From Candidatus Latescibacterota bacterium (GTDB taxonomy: Bacteria > JAAXHH01 > JACQVL01), in NCBI GenBank assembly GCA_016209865.1, contig JACQVL010000340.1, positions 1 through 23,890 of the forward strand: DNA of 23,890 nt, written 5' to 3'. The notes beneath the pieces are model-generated. The model worked only from the letters and a program-made list of their open reading frames with translations, was not told the origin of the DNA and searched no databases. The position numbers were made by a program, and so were the translations under genes. Positions 9,106 through 17,016 of this stretch are shown piece after piece; the stretch's first letter is position 1, and every line of letters begins with the position of its first letter.

Positions 9106-11385
9106 CTAAAACCACTTCCATCCCCACGAGTACCCCAGTCCGATGTTGATCTCGGTCTTATGCGCGATGCCGGTCACGATGCTGTCCCGGTAGAAGAACA
9201 GATTCGTCCGGACGAGCAGGTCGACGGTTTTAAACAGGTTGATCCCGGCGGTGTTGTACCACTCGATCTGGGCTACACGGCTTTTCCCAGATGACAGGAA
9301 GGTCGACAGGTCGGAGGCATATCGGACGGCGGTGCCCCGGGCTCCGCGGTAGCGCGAGACAAATTCGATCCCGTATTCGACCGGCTTCGAGATTCCTCCC
9401 AGCGTCTCCTGCCGTCGCGCTCCGACCTGGTAGGTGAGGCCGGCCGTCAGGGTGGAACTCACCCCGGCGCTCGTCTTGGTCACCACGGAACGGCGTGAGG
9501 GACTCGGCGTAAAGACCGTATCGAACCCCAGGCCCCCATACGCCTGGACGGGAGCGGCCTGGCGTCCGCGTCGGTAGACGGTGTTGAAGCTGATCCGGTC
9601 GACGGATTCCTGGCTGGTCCCGCTCCCGAACCCGATGCGTCCGTATTCGAGTCGCCCCGTGTTGTCCAGGTGATGGAACTCCGTATCCCGTCGGATGACC
9701 AGGTCGAGCCGGGTATTCCAGGCGATCGAGGTCCGTCCGCCCAGGATCGGGACGTTCTGGGGCCGGTACGCGGCGACCCGGCTGTTGAGGGCGCTCTGGA
9801 GGGCGGCCCCGGCCGCCGTCAACCCCGTCTGCACGACCGCGCGTCGCCGGTACTGCTCGAACTCGGCCAGGCTGACTGGACCATGCCGGCGGCTGAAATA
9901 GTCCACGATGACGTTATTGAAGAGCAAATTCGTCTGTTCCTGGCCGGCCCCTTGAGCCAGGGTTGTATAGCCATCCCCGCCCGCCGCCAGGAATTGGTTG
10001 GTCGTCACGGAATACTGTTCGTTCGTGGCCAACGGCCGCCCATTGACCGTGCCCCCGCCGGACTCACTGGACACTCCGGCGATGATCAGATGCCGGTTCA
10101 CCCCTTCCAGCGATTTGCTCCGGGCAAGCACCTCCCGGAGTTGCGAGCCGGTGAGCTTGAGGGTCACCAGCACGTCCCGGTATGTGATGATGGTATTCAG
10201 CCGGTCCCGACTGACGGCCCCCTGAAGCGGCTGAAGGTCGACCCCTCCGGCGTTCAGAATACCGATCTCGGTCCCGCACACCACCCGGATGATATTCGCC
10301 AGCAGGAGTCCGACCTCATCCGCCGACAACGGGCCCGCTACCTGGCCGACCGTTCGACTCATCTCGGCTCGATAGGCCGAATCCACCTGGGCGATGTACA
10401 CCCCGACATCGGGTGCATCTGGGACCGTGCGATCCACCGGGATGCGATCCGCGTGGAATTCGACGGGACGGAATCGATCAGCCGCCCTGGTAAACCGGAC
10501 CCGGACCCGGCCCAGGAACTCTCCGTAACGAGGGGTGGCGACGATGCGGACGCCGTTCGCCAGCTCCGTCAGGCACTCCGCTTCCTCGGCGGTGCGCGTC
10601 TCCGGCACATGGCCGCCAACGATGAGGTCGATCGACGGCACCCGTCCGGCCAGAGCCAGGTTCAGATCATGGCCGAGATGGCTCAACGCGATCACGTACT
10701 GGACGCGCTCCTCCTGGCGGAGGTGTTGCGCGGTCGTGCGTGCCGTCTCGACCGGGTCTGCTACCTTGATCCCGCGTGTGTTGAATGGGTTGGTGGTCCC
10801 GATTACGGCGGGAGCGGTCAACCCGATCACCCCGACCCGGAGACCGCCGAGTTCGTAGACGGCGTACGGGTTCGCCAGCAACCCCCCGGTCGATGGGTCG
10901 ATGAGGTTGGCGGCCAGGATGGGCACGACGTTCCAGGCGATATGGCGCTTCAGGGGGTCGAGTCCGTAATCGAACTCGTGATTCCCGATCCCCATCGCCA
11001 TATACCCGGCCAGCCCCATCGCGCCCAGGACGCTGGCGCCGAGCGACAGCCCGGCGATCGGGTCCGGCCCGATCGTATTCCCGGCGTCGAGGACGAGCGT
11101 CGGGCCGTTCTCTCTGGCCTGGCGGATGAGGGTCGTGCGGGCGGCCAGTCCGCCTCGGTCGGGCAGGCCTGACGAATCGGGACGGACCAACCGGCCATAC
11201 GTGTCATTCGTGTGCAAGATGGTCAACGTGAAGGCCGTCGAATCGTCCGTGGCCGTGTTCGGTCCCGCCGGAACAGGATGAGCCAACGTCCGCGACAGAC
11301 CGACTGACAGGCTCACGAGCAGCGTACACACCCCGATGAGCCACGTCCGGCAACACGATACGCCCACGGGTGTTCCCTGGCTCAC
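9106..11385 (-). CDS. 5'-nucleotidase/UshA-fold protein fused to a C-terminal beta-barrel; several metal ligands replaced
   Basis: A 759-residue exported protein starting at GTG 11385, 13 bases after the S41 peptidase gene. A signal peptide spans about 1-35. Residues 53-265 match the calcineurin-like domain of 5'-nucleotidases: LHTNDTYGR, AGNTIGPDP, GNHEFDYG (134-141), SHLGHD (235-240) and GGHVPE (257-262). Residues 340-500 match the C-terminal substrate domain (LNAGGVD, TTNQFLAAGGDGY). Unusually, the His of NDxH is Tyr63, the Asp of AGD is Asn103, and the His or Gln two residues after the GGH His is Pro261, so metal site 1 looks damaged. Residues 550-759 are alternating beta strands ending in GLGYSWGWKWF, with a terminal Phe as in outer-membrane barrels (DUF3078-like). 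Surface display of a modified phosphoesterase is an inference; a UDP-sugar or nucleotide hydrolase is the ancestral role. Confidence 0.82.
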   Translation of the reverse strand: MSQGTPVGVSCCRTWLIGVCTLLVSLSVGLSRTLAHPVPAGPNTATDDSTAFTLTILHTNDTYGRLVRPDSSGLPDRGGLAARTTLIRQARENGPTLVLDAGNTIGPDPIAGLSLGASVLGAMGLAGYMAMGIGNHEFDYGLDPLKRHIAWNVVPILAANLIDPSTGGLLANPYAVYELGGLRVGVIGLTAPAVIGTTNPFNTRGIKVADPVETARTTAQHLRQEERVQYVIALSHLGHDLNLALAGRVPSIDLIVGGHVPETRTAEEAECLTELANGVRIVATPRYGEFLGRVRVRFTRAADRFRPVEFHADRIPVDRTVPDAPDVGVYIAQVDSAYRAEMSRTVGQVAGPLSADEVGLLLANIIRVVCGTEIGILNAGGVDLQPLQGAVSRDRLNTIITYRDVLVTLKLTGSQLREVLARSKSLEGVNRHLIIAGVSSESGGGTVNGRPLATNEQYSVTTNQFLAAGGDGYTTLAQGAGQEQTNLLFNNVIVDYFSRRHGPVSLAEFEQYRRRAVVQTGLTAAGAALQSALNSRVAAYRPQNVPILGGRTSIAWNTRLDLVIRRDTEFHHLDNTGRLEYGRIGFGSGTSQESVDRISFNTVYRRGRQAAPVQAYGGLGFDTVFTPSPSRRSVVTKTSAGVSSTLTAGLTYQVGARRQETLGGISKPVEYGIEFVSRYRGARGTAVRYASDLSTFLSSGKSRVAQIEWYNTAGINLFKTVDLLVRTNLFFYRDSIVTGIAHKTEINIGLGYSWGWKWF

Positions 11386-11398
11386 GAATGGTCACACC

Positions 11399-13024
11399 TT
11401 ACTTCGCGTTCACGAGCAGCGAATGTGTGGTAAACAGCTTCAGCCCTTCTTGAAGCTGCACGTCCCCCCGGACTGCGACTTTGTAGCCTTCCTCCTCTCC
11501 CCACAGGTTGCTGGCGATGGCGCGCTTCAACTGGAGCTTGACGTAATCCGCGTCGGCCTGGAAATCGTTCTCCGTAAACGTGACCCCCTGTTTCTTCATT
11601 TGATCTTTAAACCCTTTCAACATCTCATCGTCGACGACAAACGATGTCAGAAAGGTGGTAAAGTCTTTCTTCAGGTCACGATGGGTGGCGGCGTAATGGG
11701 TGGCAAACTCGAAGAAGGCGCGCCCACGCAATTTCGAGGCGAACGGGTAGGCCCGTTTCGGCGACTTAACGGTCACGTCCGGCATGATCCCTCCGCCGCC
11801 GTAGACCGTTCGACCCAGATTCCTCGTTTTAAAGGTCGGAGCGTTCTGCGCGCTATCCGCCTCAGCCGGGGTATTCTCCCCGGTCCTGTTGAGGGGTTCA
11901 TCGCCATCCTCAAACGCCTCGTCGATATAATCGCGCCAATTTTTCCCCTTGTACTCACGCTGGATGAGCCGTCCGCTCGGCGTGTAATACTTCGCGGTGG
12001 TGAGCTTGAGTGCCGACCCGTCGCGGAGGTACGGTTCCGTGAAGAGGGATTGCACCAGGCCTTTCCCGAAGCTCCGGGTCCCGACGATCAGGCCGCGGTC
12101 CCAATCCTGAATCGCCCCGGCCACGATCTCCGAAGCGCTCGCCGTCTGATGGTCGATGAGGACGATCAGGGGATAGGGAGGATGGGCGGCCGACTCGGTG
12201 GCGACATACTCCTGGTTCGAGGTGCGCGTGCGGCCGCGGGTTGAGACGATCACCTTGCCCCCGTTGATGAATTTGTTCGTCACCTCCACCGCCTGGTCGA
12301 GGTAGCCGCCGGAATTCTGGCGCAGGTCGAGCACCAACCGCTTCATCCCCTGCCCTTCGAGCTTATTCAGAGCATCTTCAAGGTCCTGGGAGGTCGTCTT
12401 CGCAAACCGGCGTAGCTGGATGTAGCCCGTCTGGGTATCGAGCATGAACGCCGCTTTAATGCTCCGGATTGGGACCCGGTTCCGGGTAATCGTCAGGTTG
12501 ACCGGGTCCGACTCTCCCTCGCGCTCGATCGTGACTAAGACTTTCGTCCCTTTCTCCCCCCGGAGCTTCGCCCGAACCTCGTCCTCTTTGATCCCGATCG
12601 AGGATTCCCCGTTAATCTTGGTGATCCGATCGCCTGGACGCAGTCCGACCTCTTCGGACGGCGACCCTTCGATGACCGCGATCACGGTGAGGTACTCGTT
12701 GATGATGTCGAATTCGATCCCGATCCCGGAGAACTGACCGCTGAAATCCTCCGACATCTGGGTGAAGCTTTCCTTACTCAAGAAATTCGAATGAGGATCG
12801 AGCGACCGGAGCATCCCATCGATCGCCCCATAGATGAGTTCTCCGGGGTCGACTTTCTCGACATAGTTGGCATCGACCAGCTTAAGCACCTGGGAAAACA
12901 GCCCGATCTTCTGGTAGATGTCATCGACGGCGTACCCTTCGTGCGTCGTCAGGCTCCCGAGCATGAAGGCAACGACGGCGACCCCGATGAGGGAGAGGAC
13001 GAAATGGGGTTTTTTCATGAACAT
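11399..13024 (-). CDS. S41 family C-terminal processing peptidase
   Basis: A carboxy-terminal processing protease acting in the periplasm. It has 541 residues with an N-terminal signal anchor (about 7-25), a helical segment, a PDZ domain at about 95-180 (FSGIGIEFD, GSPSEEVGLRPGDRITKING) and the S41 core with LDLRQNSGGYLDQAV (232-246). The Ser/Lys dyad is intact: Ser298 in TASASEIVAGA and Lys321 in SFGKGLVQ. About 150 C-terminal residues extend past the core, as in many bacterial CtpA/CtpB proteins. Of two close ATGs the first (13024) is preferred because GGAGG lies nine bases upstream. It is the first gene of the leftward operon, about 200 bases downstream of a strong promoter. A 125-bp palindromic element lies within its probable untranslated leader. 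Confidence 0.93.
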   Translation of the reverse strand: MFMKKPHFVLSLIGVAVVAFMLGSLTTHEGYAVDDIYQKIGLFSQVLKLVDANYVEKVDPGELIYGAIDGMLRSLDPHSNFLSKESFTQMSEDFSGQFSGIGIEFDIINEYLTVIAVIEGSPSEEVGLRPGDRITKINGESSIGIKEDEVRAKLRGEKGTKVLVTIEREGESDPVNLTITRNRVPIRSIKAAFMLDTQTGYIQLRRFAKTTSQDLEDALNKLEGQGMKRLVLDLRQNSGGYLDQAVEVTNKFINGGKVIVSTRGRTRTSNQEYVATESAAHPPYPLIVLIDHQTASASEIVAGAIQDWDRGLIVGTRSFGKGLVQSLFTEPYLRDGSALKLTTAKYYTPSGRLIQREYKGKNWRDYIDEAFEDGDEPLNRTGENTPAEADSAQNAPTFKTRNLGRTVYGGGGIMPDVTVKSPKRAYPFASKLRGRAFFEFATHYAATHRDLKKDFTTFLTSFVVDDEMLKGFKDQMKKQGVTFTENDFQADADYVKLQLKRAIASNLWGEEEGYKVAVRGDVQLQEGLKLFTTHSLLVNAK

Positions 13025-13093
13025 ATCTCGATTCCTCCAAGGCTGAGGAAGGAAGTAATGAATGAAATTTGGCCACCAAGACCGGTCATGAAC

Positions 13094-13218
13094 CTAATGA
13101 ATTTTGACGACCCAAATCGGTAAAAACCTGTAGGGGCGAATCTTGTATTCGCCCCGATGCGGGCGATCACAAGGATCGCCCCTACGGATGACCTGTTTTG
13201 ATCATCAAATCTCATTAG
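13094..13218 (-). repeat. 125-bp MITE/REP-like element, copy 1
   Basis: The copy begins CTAATGA and ends TCATTAG, so its ends are inverted repeats, and the outer 40 bases of each side are imperfect inverted copies. The centre holds two stem-loops: GGGGCGAAT with ATTCGCCCC (13133-13155, loop CTTGT) and GGGCGATC with GATCGCCC (13161-13181, loop ACAAG). The copy at 20241-20365 is the reverse complement with four differences in 125. No transposase is nearby. It lies between the minus-strand promoter and the S41 peptidase start, hence probably in that mRNA leader. Confidence 0.9.
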
Positions 13219-13233
13219 AGACAACTCTTGCGG

Positions 13234-13262
13234 ATGATACGTGATCGAGAACCGATTGTCAA
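13234..13262 (-). promoter_or_regulatory. Sigma70-type promoter for the leftward envelope operon
   Basis: On the minus strand TTGACA (13257-13262) and TATCAT (13234-13239) are separated by exactly 17 bases; the first is a perfect match to consensus and the second is 5 of 6. Transcription would begin near 13227 and give a leader of about 200 bases before the S41 peptidase start. The 450-base gap 13025-13475 holds this promoter, the divergent purD promoter and repeat copy 1; I see no gene in it. Confidence 0.75.
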
Positions 13263-13319
13263 TGCTTTTTTCGGCCCGGCCGCGCTGAGGAAAGACCGCA
13301 TCATTTCGCCGTTTGCCGC

Positions 13320-13348
13320 TTGACAAACCCGCGAACTCGATGTATGTT
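13320..13348 (+). promoter_or_regulatory. Sigma70-type promoter for the purD operon
   Basis: TTGACA (13320-13325) and TATGTT (13343-13348) are 17 bases apart. Transcription would start near 13355, leaving a leader of about 120 bases. The leader contains a small CGGGCG/CGCCCG hairpin (13386-13400); a run of five T follows ten bases later, which is too far for a confident terminator. No purine riboswitch core is seen. Confidence 0.65.
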
Positions 13349-13475
13349 TTTCCATCATACAATCGCACCCGCCCAGGAAGAATGACGGGCGTCACGCCCG
13401 ACAGAGAGTCTTTTTCAGAGTTAAACGCGAATTGATCGAGAAAAGTTTCATCCCTTCATCAACAGAGAGGTTGCC

Positions 13476-14753
13476 ATGAACGTCCTCGTCATCGGCGGCG
13501 GGGGCCGTGAACACGCCCTGGTCTGGGCGCTCCGGCGCGCGCCGTCCGTCCAGACACTCTACGCCGCGCCCGGCAACCCGGGGATCGCCCAGAGCGCCGA
13601 GTGTGTTCCCTTGAAAGCCACCGACATGGACGGCCTTGCGGCGTTCGCGGCGGACCATCGGGTCGACTTGACGATCGTGGGACCTGAAGCCCCGTTAGCG
13701 GCCGGTCTGGTCGATCGCTTCACGGCGCTCGGCCTGCGGGCGTTCGGACCAAGCCGTGCGGCCGCGGAGATCGAGACGAGTAAGGCGTTTGCGAAGGCCC
13801 TGATGAAGACGACGGGGATTCCCACGGCGGACTATCAGTCGTTTACGTCCCCGGATGAGGCCACGGCCTACGTGCGACGACATGGCGCGCCGGTCGTCGT
13901 CAAAGCAGATGGCCTGGCGGCTGGCAAAGGGGTGGTGGTCTGTCGTCAGGTTGATGACGCGATCCGGACAATCCAGCAGATGATGGTCGAGCAGGTGTTC
14001 GGGGCGGCGGGGACTCGCATCGTGGTCGAAGACTACCTGGCCGGCGAGGAAGCGTCCGTGCTCGCGCTGACGGACGGCGAGACGGTGATCCCCCTGATCC
14101 CCTCCCAGGACCATAAACAGGTCTTCGACGGAGACCGCGGACCGAACACAGGCGGTATGGGGGCCTACGCGCCCGTCCCGGTCGTCGATGAACGGTGTCT
14201 GGACGAGATCATGGCGCGGATCCTCGTCCCGGCCGTCCGGGCGATGGCGGCACAGGGGCGTCCCTACCGGGGTGTCCTGTACGCGGGGCTGATGCTGACC
14301 GCAGACGGTCCGAAGGTGATCGAGTTTAACTGTCGGTTCGGTGATCCTGAAACGCAGGTGATCGTGCCCCTCCTGAAGAACGACCTGGCCGACATCGCGG
14401 TCGCCGTCTGCGAGGGCGACCTCTCCCGCGTCTCCCTCGACTGGCACTCGTCCGCCGCTGTCTGCGTAGTGCTCGCGTCGGGAGGGTACCCCGGGAAGTA
14501 TGAGACCAGCAAACCGATCTCTGGCCTCGACCGGCTGGCCGGACTCGACGACGTGATCGTGTTCCATGCGGACACCGCGCTGAAGGACGGCCAGGTCGTC
14601 ACGGACGGGGGGCGGGTCGTGGGAGTGACCGCCCTGGGACGCGATATCCGGGCCGCCATCAGCCGGGCGTACGAGGCGGTCGATCAGGTGGCGTTCGAGG
14701 GGAAGTACTTCCGCCGGGATATCGGGCAGAAGGCGCTGGCACGGGTCTCATGA
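13476..14753 (+). CDS. purD: Phosphoribosylamine-glycine ligase (GAR synthetase)
   Basis: PurD catalyses the second step of de novo purine synthesis, joining glycine to 5-phosphoribosylamine with ATP in the cytoplasm. The 425 residues match the usual length. N-terminal MNVLVIGGGGREHALVWAL, the GPEAPLAAGL block, the ATP-grasp region with APVVVKADGLAAGKGVVV, PSQDHKQVFDGDRGPNTGGM, and EFNCRFGDPETQ are all present. The start is ATG 13476 with GAGAGG five bases upstream. It is the first gene of the plus-strand operon behind a good promoter, with purE 15 bases downstream. Confidence 0.97.
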   Translation: MNVLVIGGGGREHALVWALRRAPSVQTLYAAPGNPGIAQSAECVPLKATDMDGLAAFAADHRVDLTIVGPEAPLAAGLVDRFTALGLRAFGPSRAAAEIETSKAFAKALMKTTGIPTADYQSFTSPDEATAYVRRHGAPVVVKADGLAAGKGVVVCRQVDDAIRTIQQMMVEQVFGAAGTRIVVEDYLAGEEASVLALTDGETVIPLIPSQDHKQVFDGDRGPNTGGMGAYAPVPVVDERCLDEIMARILVPAVRAMAAQGRPYRGVLYAGLMLTADGPKVIEFNCRFGDPETQVIVPLLKNDLADIAVAVCEGDLSRVSLDWHSSAAVCVVLASGGYPGKYETSKPISGLDRLAGLDDVIVFHADTALKDGQVVTDGGRVVGVTALGRDIRAAISRAYEAVDQVAFEGKYFRRDIGQKALARVS

Positions 14754-14768
14754 ACGCGGAGTTCTTCT

Positions 14769-15233
14769 ATGTCTTCTCCCATCGTCGGAATCCTTATGGG
14801 AAGCGAATCAGATCGTGCGGTGATGGAAGAAACGGCGAAGATGCTCGAACGTTTTGGCGTGCCGTATGAAGTCATCGTCTCGTCTGCCCACCGGCATCCG
14901 AAACGCACGCGTGAGTACGTGCAGTCGGCGGCCGATCGCGGGATCAAGGTCATCATCGCGGGCGCCGGGATGGCCGCGCATCTCCCCGGGGTGCTCGCCT
15001 CCGAGACGACCCTCCCTGTCATCGGCGTGCCGTTGCCCGGCTCCGCGCTCAACGGGGTGGATTCTCTCTACTCGATCGTCCAGATGCCCGCGGGCGTGCC
15101 GGTCGCCGCGATGGCCATCGGGACGCACGGCGCGAAGAACGCGGCCATCTTCGCCGTCGAAATCCTCGCCTTGGCCGACCCGGAACTCCGGCAGAAGCTG
15201 GCCGACTACCGGGCAGACTGGAGCCGGAGTTGA
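14769..15233 (+). CDS. purE: N5-carboxyaminoimidazole ribonucleotide mutase
   Basis: Class I PurE moves the carboxyl group of N5-CAIR to give CAIR in purine synthesis. The 154-residue protein shows GILMGSESDRAVM near the N-terminus, the active-site SSAHRHPKRT motif, AGAGMAAHLPGVLAS, and GVPLPGSALNGVDSLYSIVQMPAGVPVAA. Class II enzymes have a different His-containing pattern, so N5-CAIR is the expected substrate. The partner PurK that makes N5-CAIR is not in this window. ATG 14769 has GGAG seven bases upstream. Confidence 0.96.
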   Translation: MSSPIVGILMGSESDRAVMEETAKMLERFGVPYEVIVSSAHRHPKRTREYVQSAADRGIKVIIAGAGMAAHLPGVLASETTLPVIGVPLPGSALNGVDSLYSIVQMPAGVPVAAMAIGTHGAKNAAIFAVEILALADPELRQKLADYRADWSRS

Positions 15234-15236
15234 CCG

Positions 15237-15884
15237 ATGCGGACGCCGGTCAGACGGGTCGATCCGGATCGTCCCGACGCTGCCGTCATCGCCGAGGCTG
15301 CCCGCATCATCCTGGCGGGGGGTCTCGTCGCGTTTCCGACAGAGACGGTGTACGGTCTGGGGGCGGACGGGACGAACCCGGACGCCATCCGGCGCGTCTA
15401 CATGGTGAAAGGGCGGGCGTTCACCAAACCGTTGCTCGTCCTGATCGCGGACCGGTCCTGGCTCGCGGGCCTGGCTGAAGCCGTCCCTGATGCGGCGATC
15501 CCGCTCATGCAGAGGTTCTGGCCCGGCCCCCTGACGCTGACGTTCCAGGCCGCGCCCACCGTCCCGCCTGAACTGTTAGGCGGTGGGACGACCATCGGGG
15601 TGCGGCTGCCCGGTCCGTCCATCGCGTTCGACCTGACTCGCACCGTCGGCCGGCCGGTCACCGCCCCCAGCGCCAACCGGTCCGGCGCCCCCAACCCGAC
15701 CTGCGCGGCGGACGTCGTGATCGCGCTCGACGGGGAGATCGACCTGATCCTGGACGGCGGGCAGTCGGGGGACAGCGTTCCGTCGACCGTGGTCGATGTG
15801 ACCACCGCGCCGCCGACGCTCATCCGTCCCGGCCGCGTGCCGTTCGATGAAATCATGAGAGTCTGGCATGGCCATGCGGACTAA
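15237..15884 (+). CDS. tsaC: L-threonylcarbamoyladenylate synthase (TsaC/Sua5/YrdC family)
   Basis: This enzyme makes threonylcarbamoyl-AMP from threonine, bicarbonate and ATP for the t6A37 modification of ANN-decoding tRNAs. The 215 residues carry the YrdC fold: IILAGGLVAFPTETVYGLGA (residues 25-44), YMVKGRAFTKPLLVLI with the nucleotide-binding basic residues, FWPGPLTL, VRLPGP and TAPSANRSGAPNPT. The Sua5 C-terminal extension is absent, so it is the short TsaC type. The ATG is three bases after the purE stop, so the two are co-transcribed. The TsaB/TsaD/TsaE partners are not in this window. Confidence 0.95.
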   Translation: MRTPVRRVDPDRPDAAVIAEAARIILAGGLVAFPTETVYGLGADGTNPDAIRRVYMVKGRAFTKPLLVLIADRSWLAGLAEAVPDAAIPLMQRFWPGPLTLTFQAAPTVPPELLGGGTTIGVRLPGPSIAFDLTRTVGRPVTAPSANRSGAPNPTCAADVVIALDGEIDLILDGGQSGDSVPSTVVDVTTAPPTLIRPGRVPFDEIMRVWHGHAD

Positions 15885-15900
15885 GAGGTCAGGAGACATG

Positions 15901-17016
15901 ATGAGCCGCTCTATCCGCAATCCGCAATCCGCAATCCGCAATCTCCTTGTCGTCCGGACGGATCGGATGGGGGACGTCCTGCTGTCGACTCCGGTCCTGA
16001 GCGGGCTGCGGGCGCGATTTCCGGACAGCCGGATGACGATGCTGGTCAGCCCGTACGCGCGCGAGGTGGTGGACGGCCACCCGGCGCTCGACGAGGTGCT
16101 GGTCGATGACGAGGGGGAGCGGCATCGTGGCCTGGCCGGGTTCATCCGGCTCGTCCGGACGATCAGGCAGCAACGGTTTGACGCGATCGTCATCCTGCAC
16201 CCGACGCTCCGGCTGGCTCTGTTAGGACTCTTAGCGGGCATCCCGGTACGGGTCGGGAGCGGGTATCGCGCCTACGGCCTCCTGTTCAACCGGCGGGTGT
16301 ACGAGCACCGGAAGGATGCGCGCCGACATGAGGTCGAGTACAATCTCCGGGTGGCCGCGGCGTTAGGCGTCGCTGACGTGCCCATCCCGCCCACTATCGT
16401 CATCCCGGACGCGGCTCGCCAGGCCATCGCCCGCTGGCTGGACGCCGGAGGTATCGGACCGGACGAGCCGTTCGTCGTGCTCCATCCGGGAAGCGGCGGC
16501 TCCGCACGCAGTTGGCCGGCGTCGTCGTTCGCCGCGCTCGGGTCTCGGCTCATCGACGAGGGCGGCGTCCGGGTGGTGTTGACTGGCGGCCCGCATGAGC
16601 GGGAACTGATCGAGTCCGTCGTCGGGCAGATGCAAACCCGGCCGCTGACCGCCGCCGGAGAGTTGACGATTAAAGAACTGGCCGCCCTCCTCGCTGGCTG
16701 CCAGCTCTGTGTGACGAACAGCACCGGCCCGCTGCATCTGGCCGCGGCCGTCGGAACCCCGACGGTCGCCCTGTTCTGTCCGATCATCCCCTGCAGCCCT
16801 GTCAGATGGGGACCGTACGGAGAAGGGCACCGGGTGCTCATGCCGGATGTCCCCGCCTGTCCCCGCTGTATCGGCACGGCCTGCGAGTACTTCGATTGTA
16901 TGACGCGCATCAGCGTCGATGCGGTCTATCGAGCGACGCGAGAAATTCTGGAAGGCATGAAGCGCCGAGGTGACGTCTGTGAACCGTTCGCATCTTCCGC
17001 TCATCGTACAGAGTGA
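15901..17016 (+). CDS. Glycosyltransferase family 9 (heptosyltransferase-like)
   Basis: A 371-residue GT-B enzyme of the ADP-heptose:LPS heptosyltransferase family, which adds heptose or related sugars to the lipopolysaccharide core at the inner membrane. LVVRTDRMGDVLLSTPVL gives the N-terminal acceptor-domain motif. VVLHPGSGGSARSWPASSF and CVTNSTGPLHLAAAVGTPTVALF give the nucleotide-sugar motifs. A C-terminal CPRCIGTACEYFDCM cluster has four Cys. ATG 15901 is chosen because AGGAG lies five bases upstream; the ATG at 15898 is in frame but too close, and one at 15868 overlaps tsaC. Codons 5-15 are encoded by an ATCCGCA tandem repeat, giving a low-complexity N-terminus (RNPQSAIRNPQ). The 3' end overlaps the helicase start. 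Confidence 0.87.
   Translation: MSRSIRNPQSAIRNLLVVRTDRMGDVLLSTPVLSGLRARFPDSRMTMLVSPYAREVVDGHPALDEVLVDDEGERHRGLAGFIRLVRTIRQQRFDAIVILHPTLRLALLGLLAGIPVRVGSGYRAYGLLFNRRVYEHRKDARRHEVEYNLRVAAALGVADVPIPPTIVIPDAARQAIARWLDAGGIGPDEPFVVLHPGSGGSARSWPASSFAALGSRLIDEGGVRVVLTGGPHERELIESVVGQMQTRPLTAAGELTIKELAALLAGCQLCVTNSTGPLHLAAAVGTPTVALFCPIIPCSPVRWGPYGEGHRVLMPDVPACPRCIGTACEYFDCMTRISVDAVYRATREILEGMKRRGDVCEPFASSAHRTE
15913..15943 (+). repeat. Heptanucleotide tandem repeat ATCCGCA inside the GT9 coding start
   Basis: There are four exact ATCCGCA units plus ATC. The unit length is not a multiple of three, so gain or loss of one unit between the ATG and the catalytic domain would shift the frame. No in-frame start codon is seen after the repeat before the MGD motif. 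Confidence 0.9.

Noticed and set aside
9670-11172. 500-codon plus-strand frame opposite the nucleotidase gene
   Set aside because: No domain is recognisable, and the opposite frame carries conserved nucleotidase motifs.
13015-13395. Minus-strand frame of 126 codons across the purD/S41 intergenic region
   Set aside because: It runs through the 125-bp repeat and two promoters and has no family signature; its residues are translated repeat sequence.
13386-13415. Attenuator or purine riboswitch in the purD leader
   Set aside because: The 6-bp hairpin is followed by T5 only after ten bases, and no riboswitch core or leader peptide is seen.
15868-15900. ATG 15868 as the start of the GT9 gene
   Set aside because: It lies inside tsaC with no ribosome site; AGGAG is correctly placed for ATG 15901.
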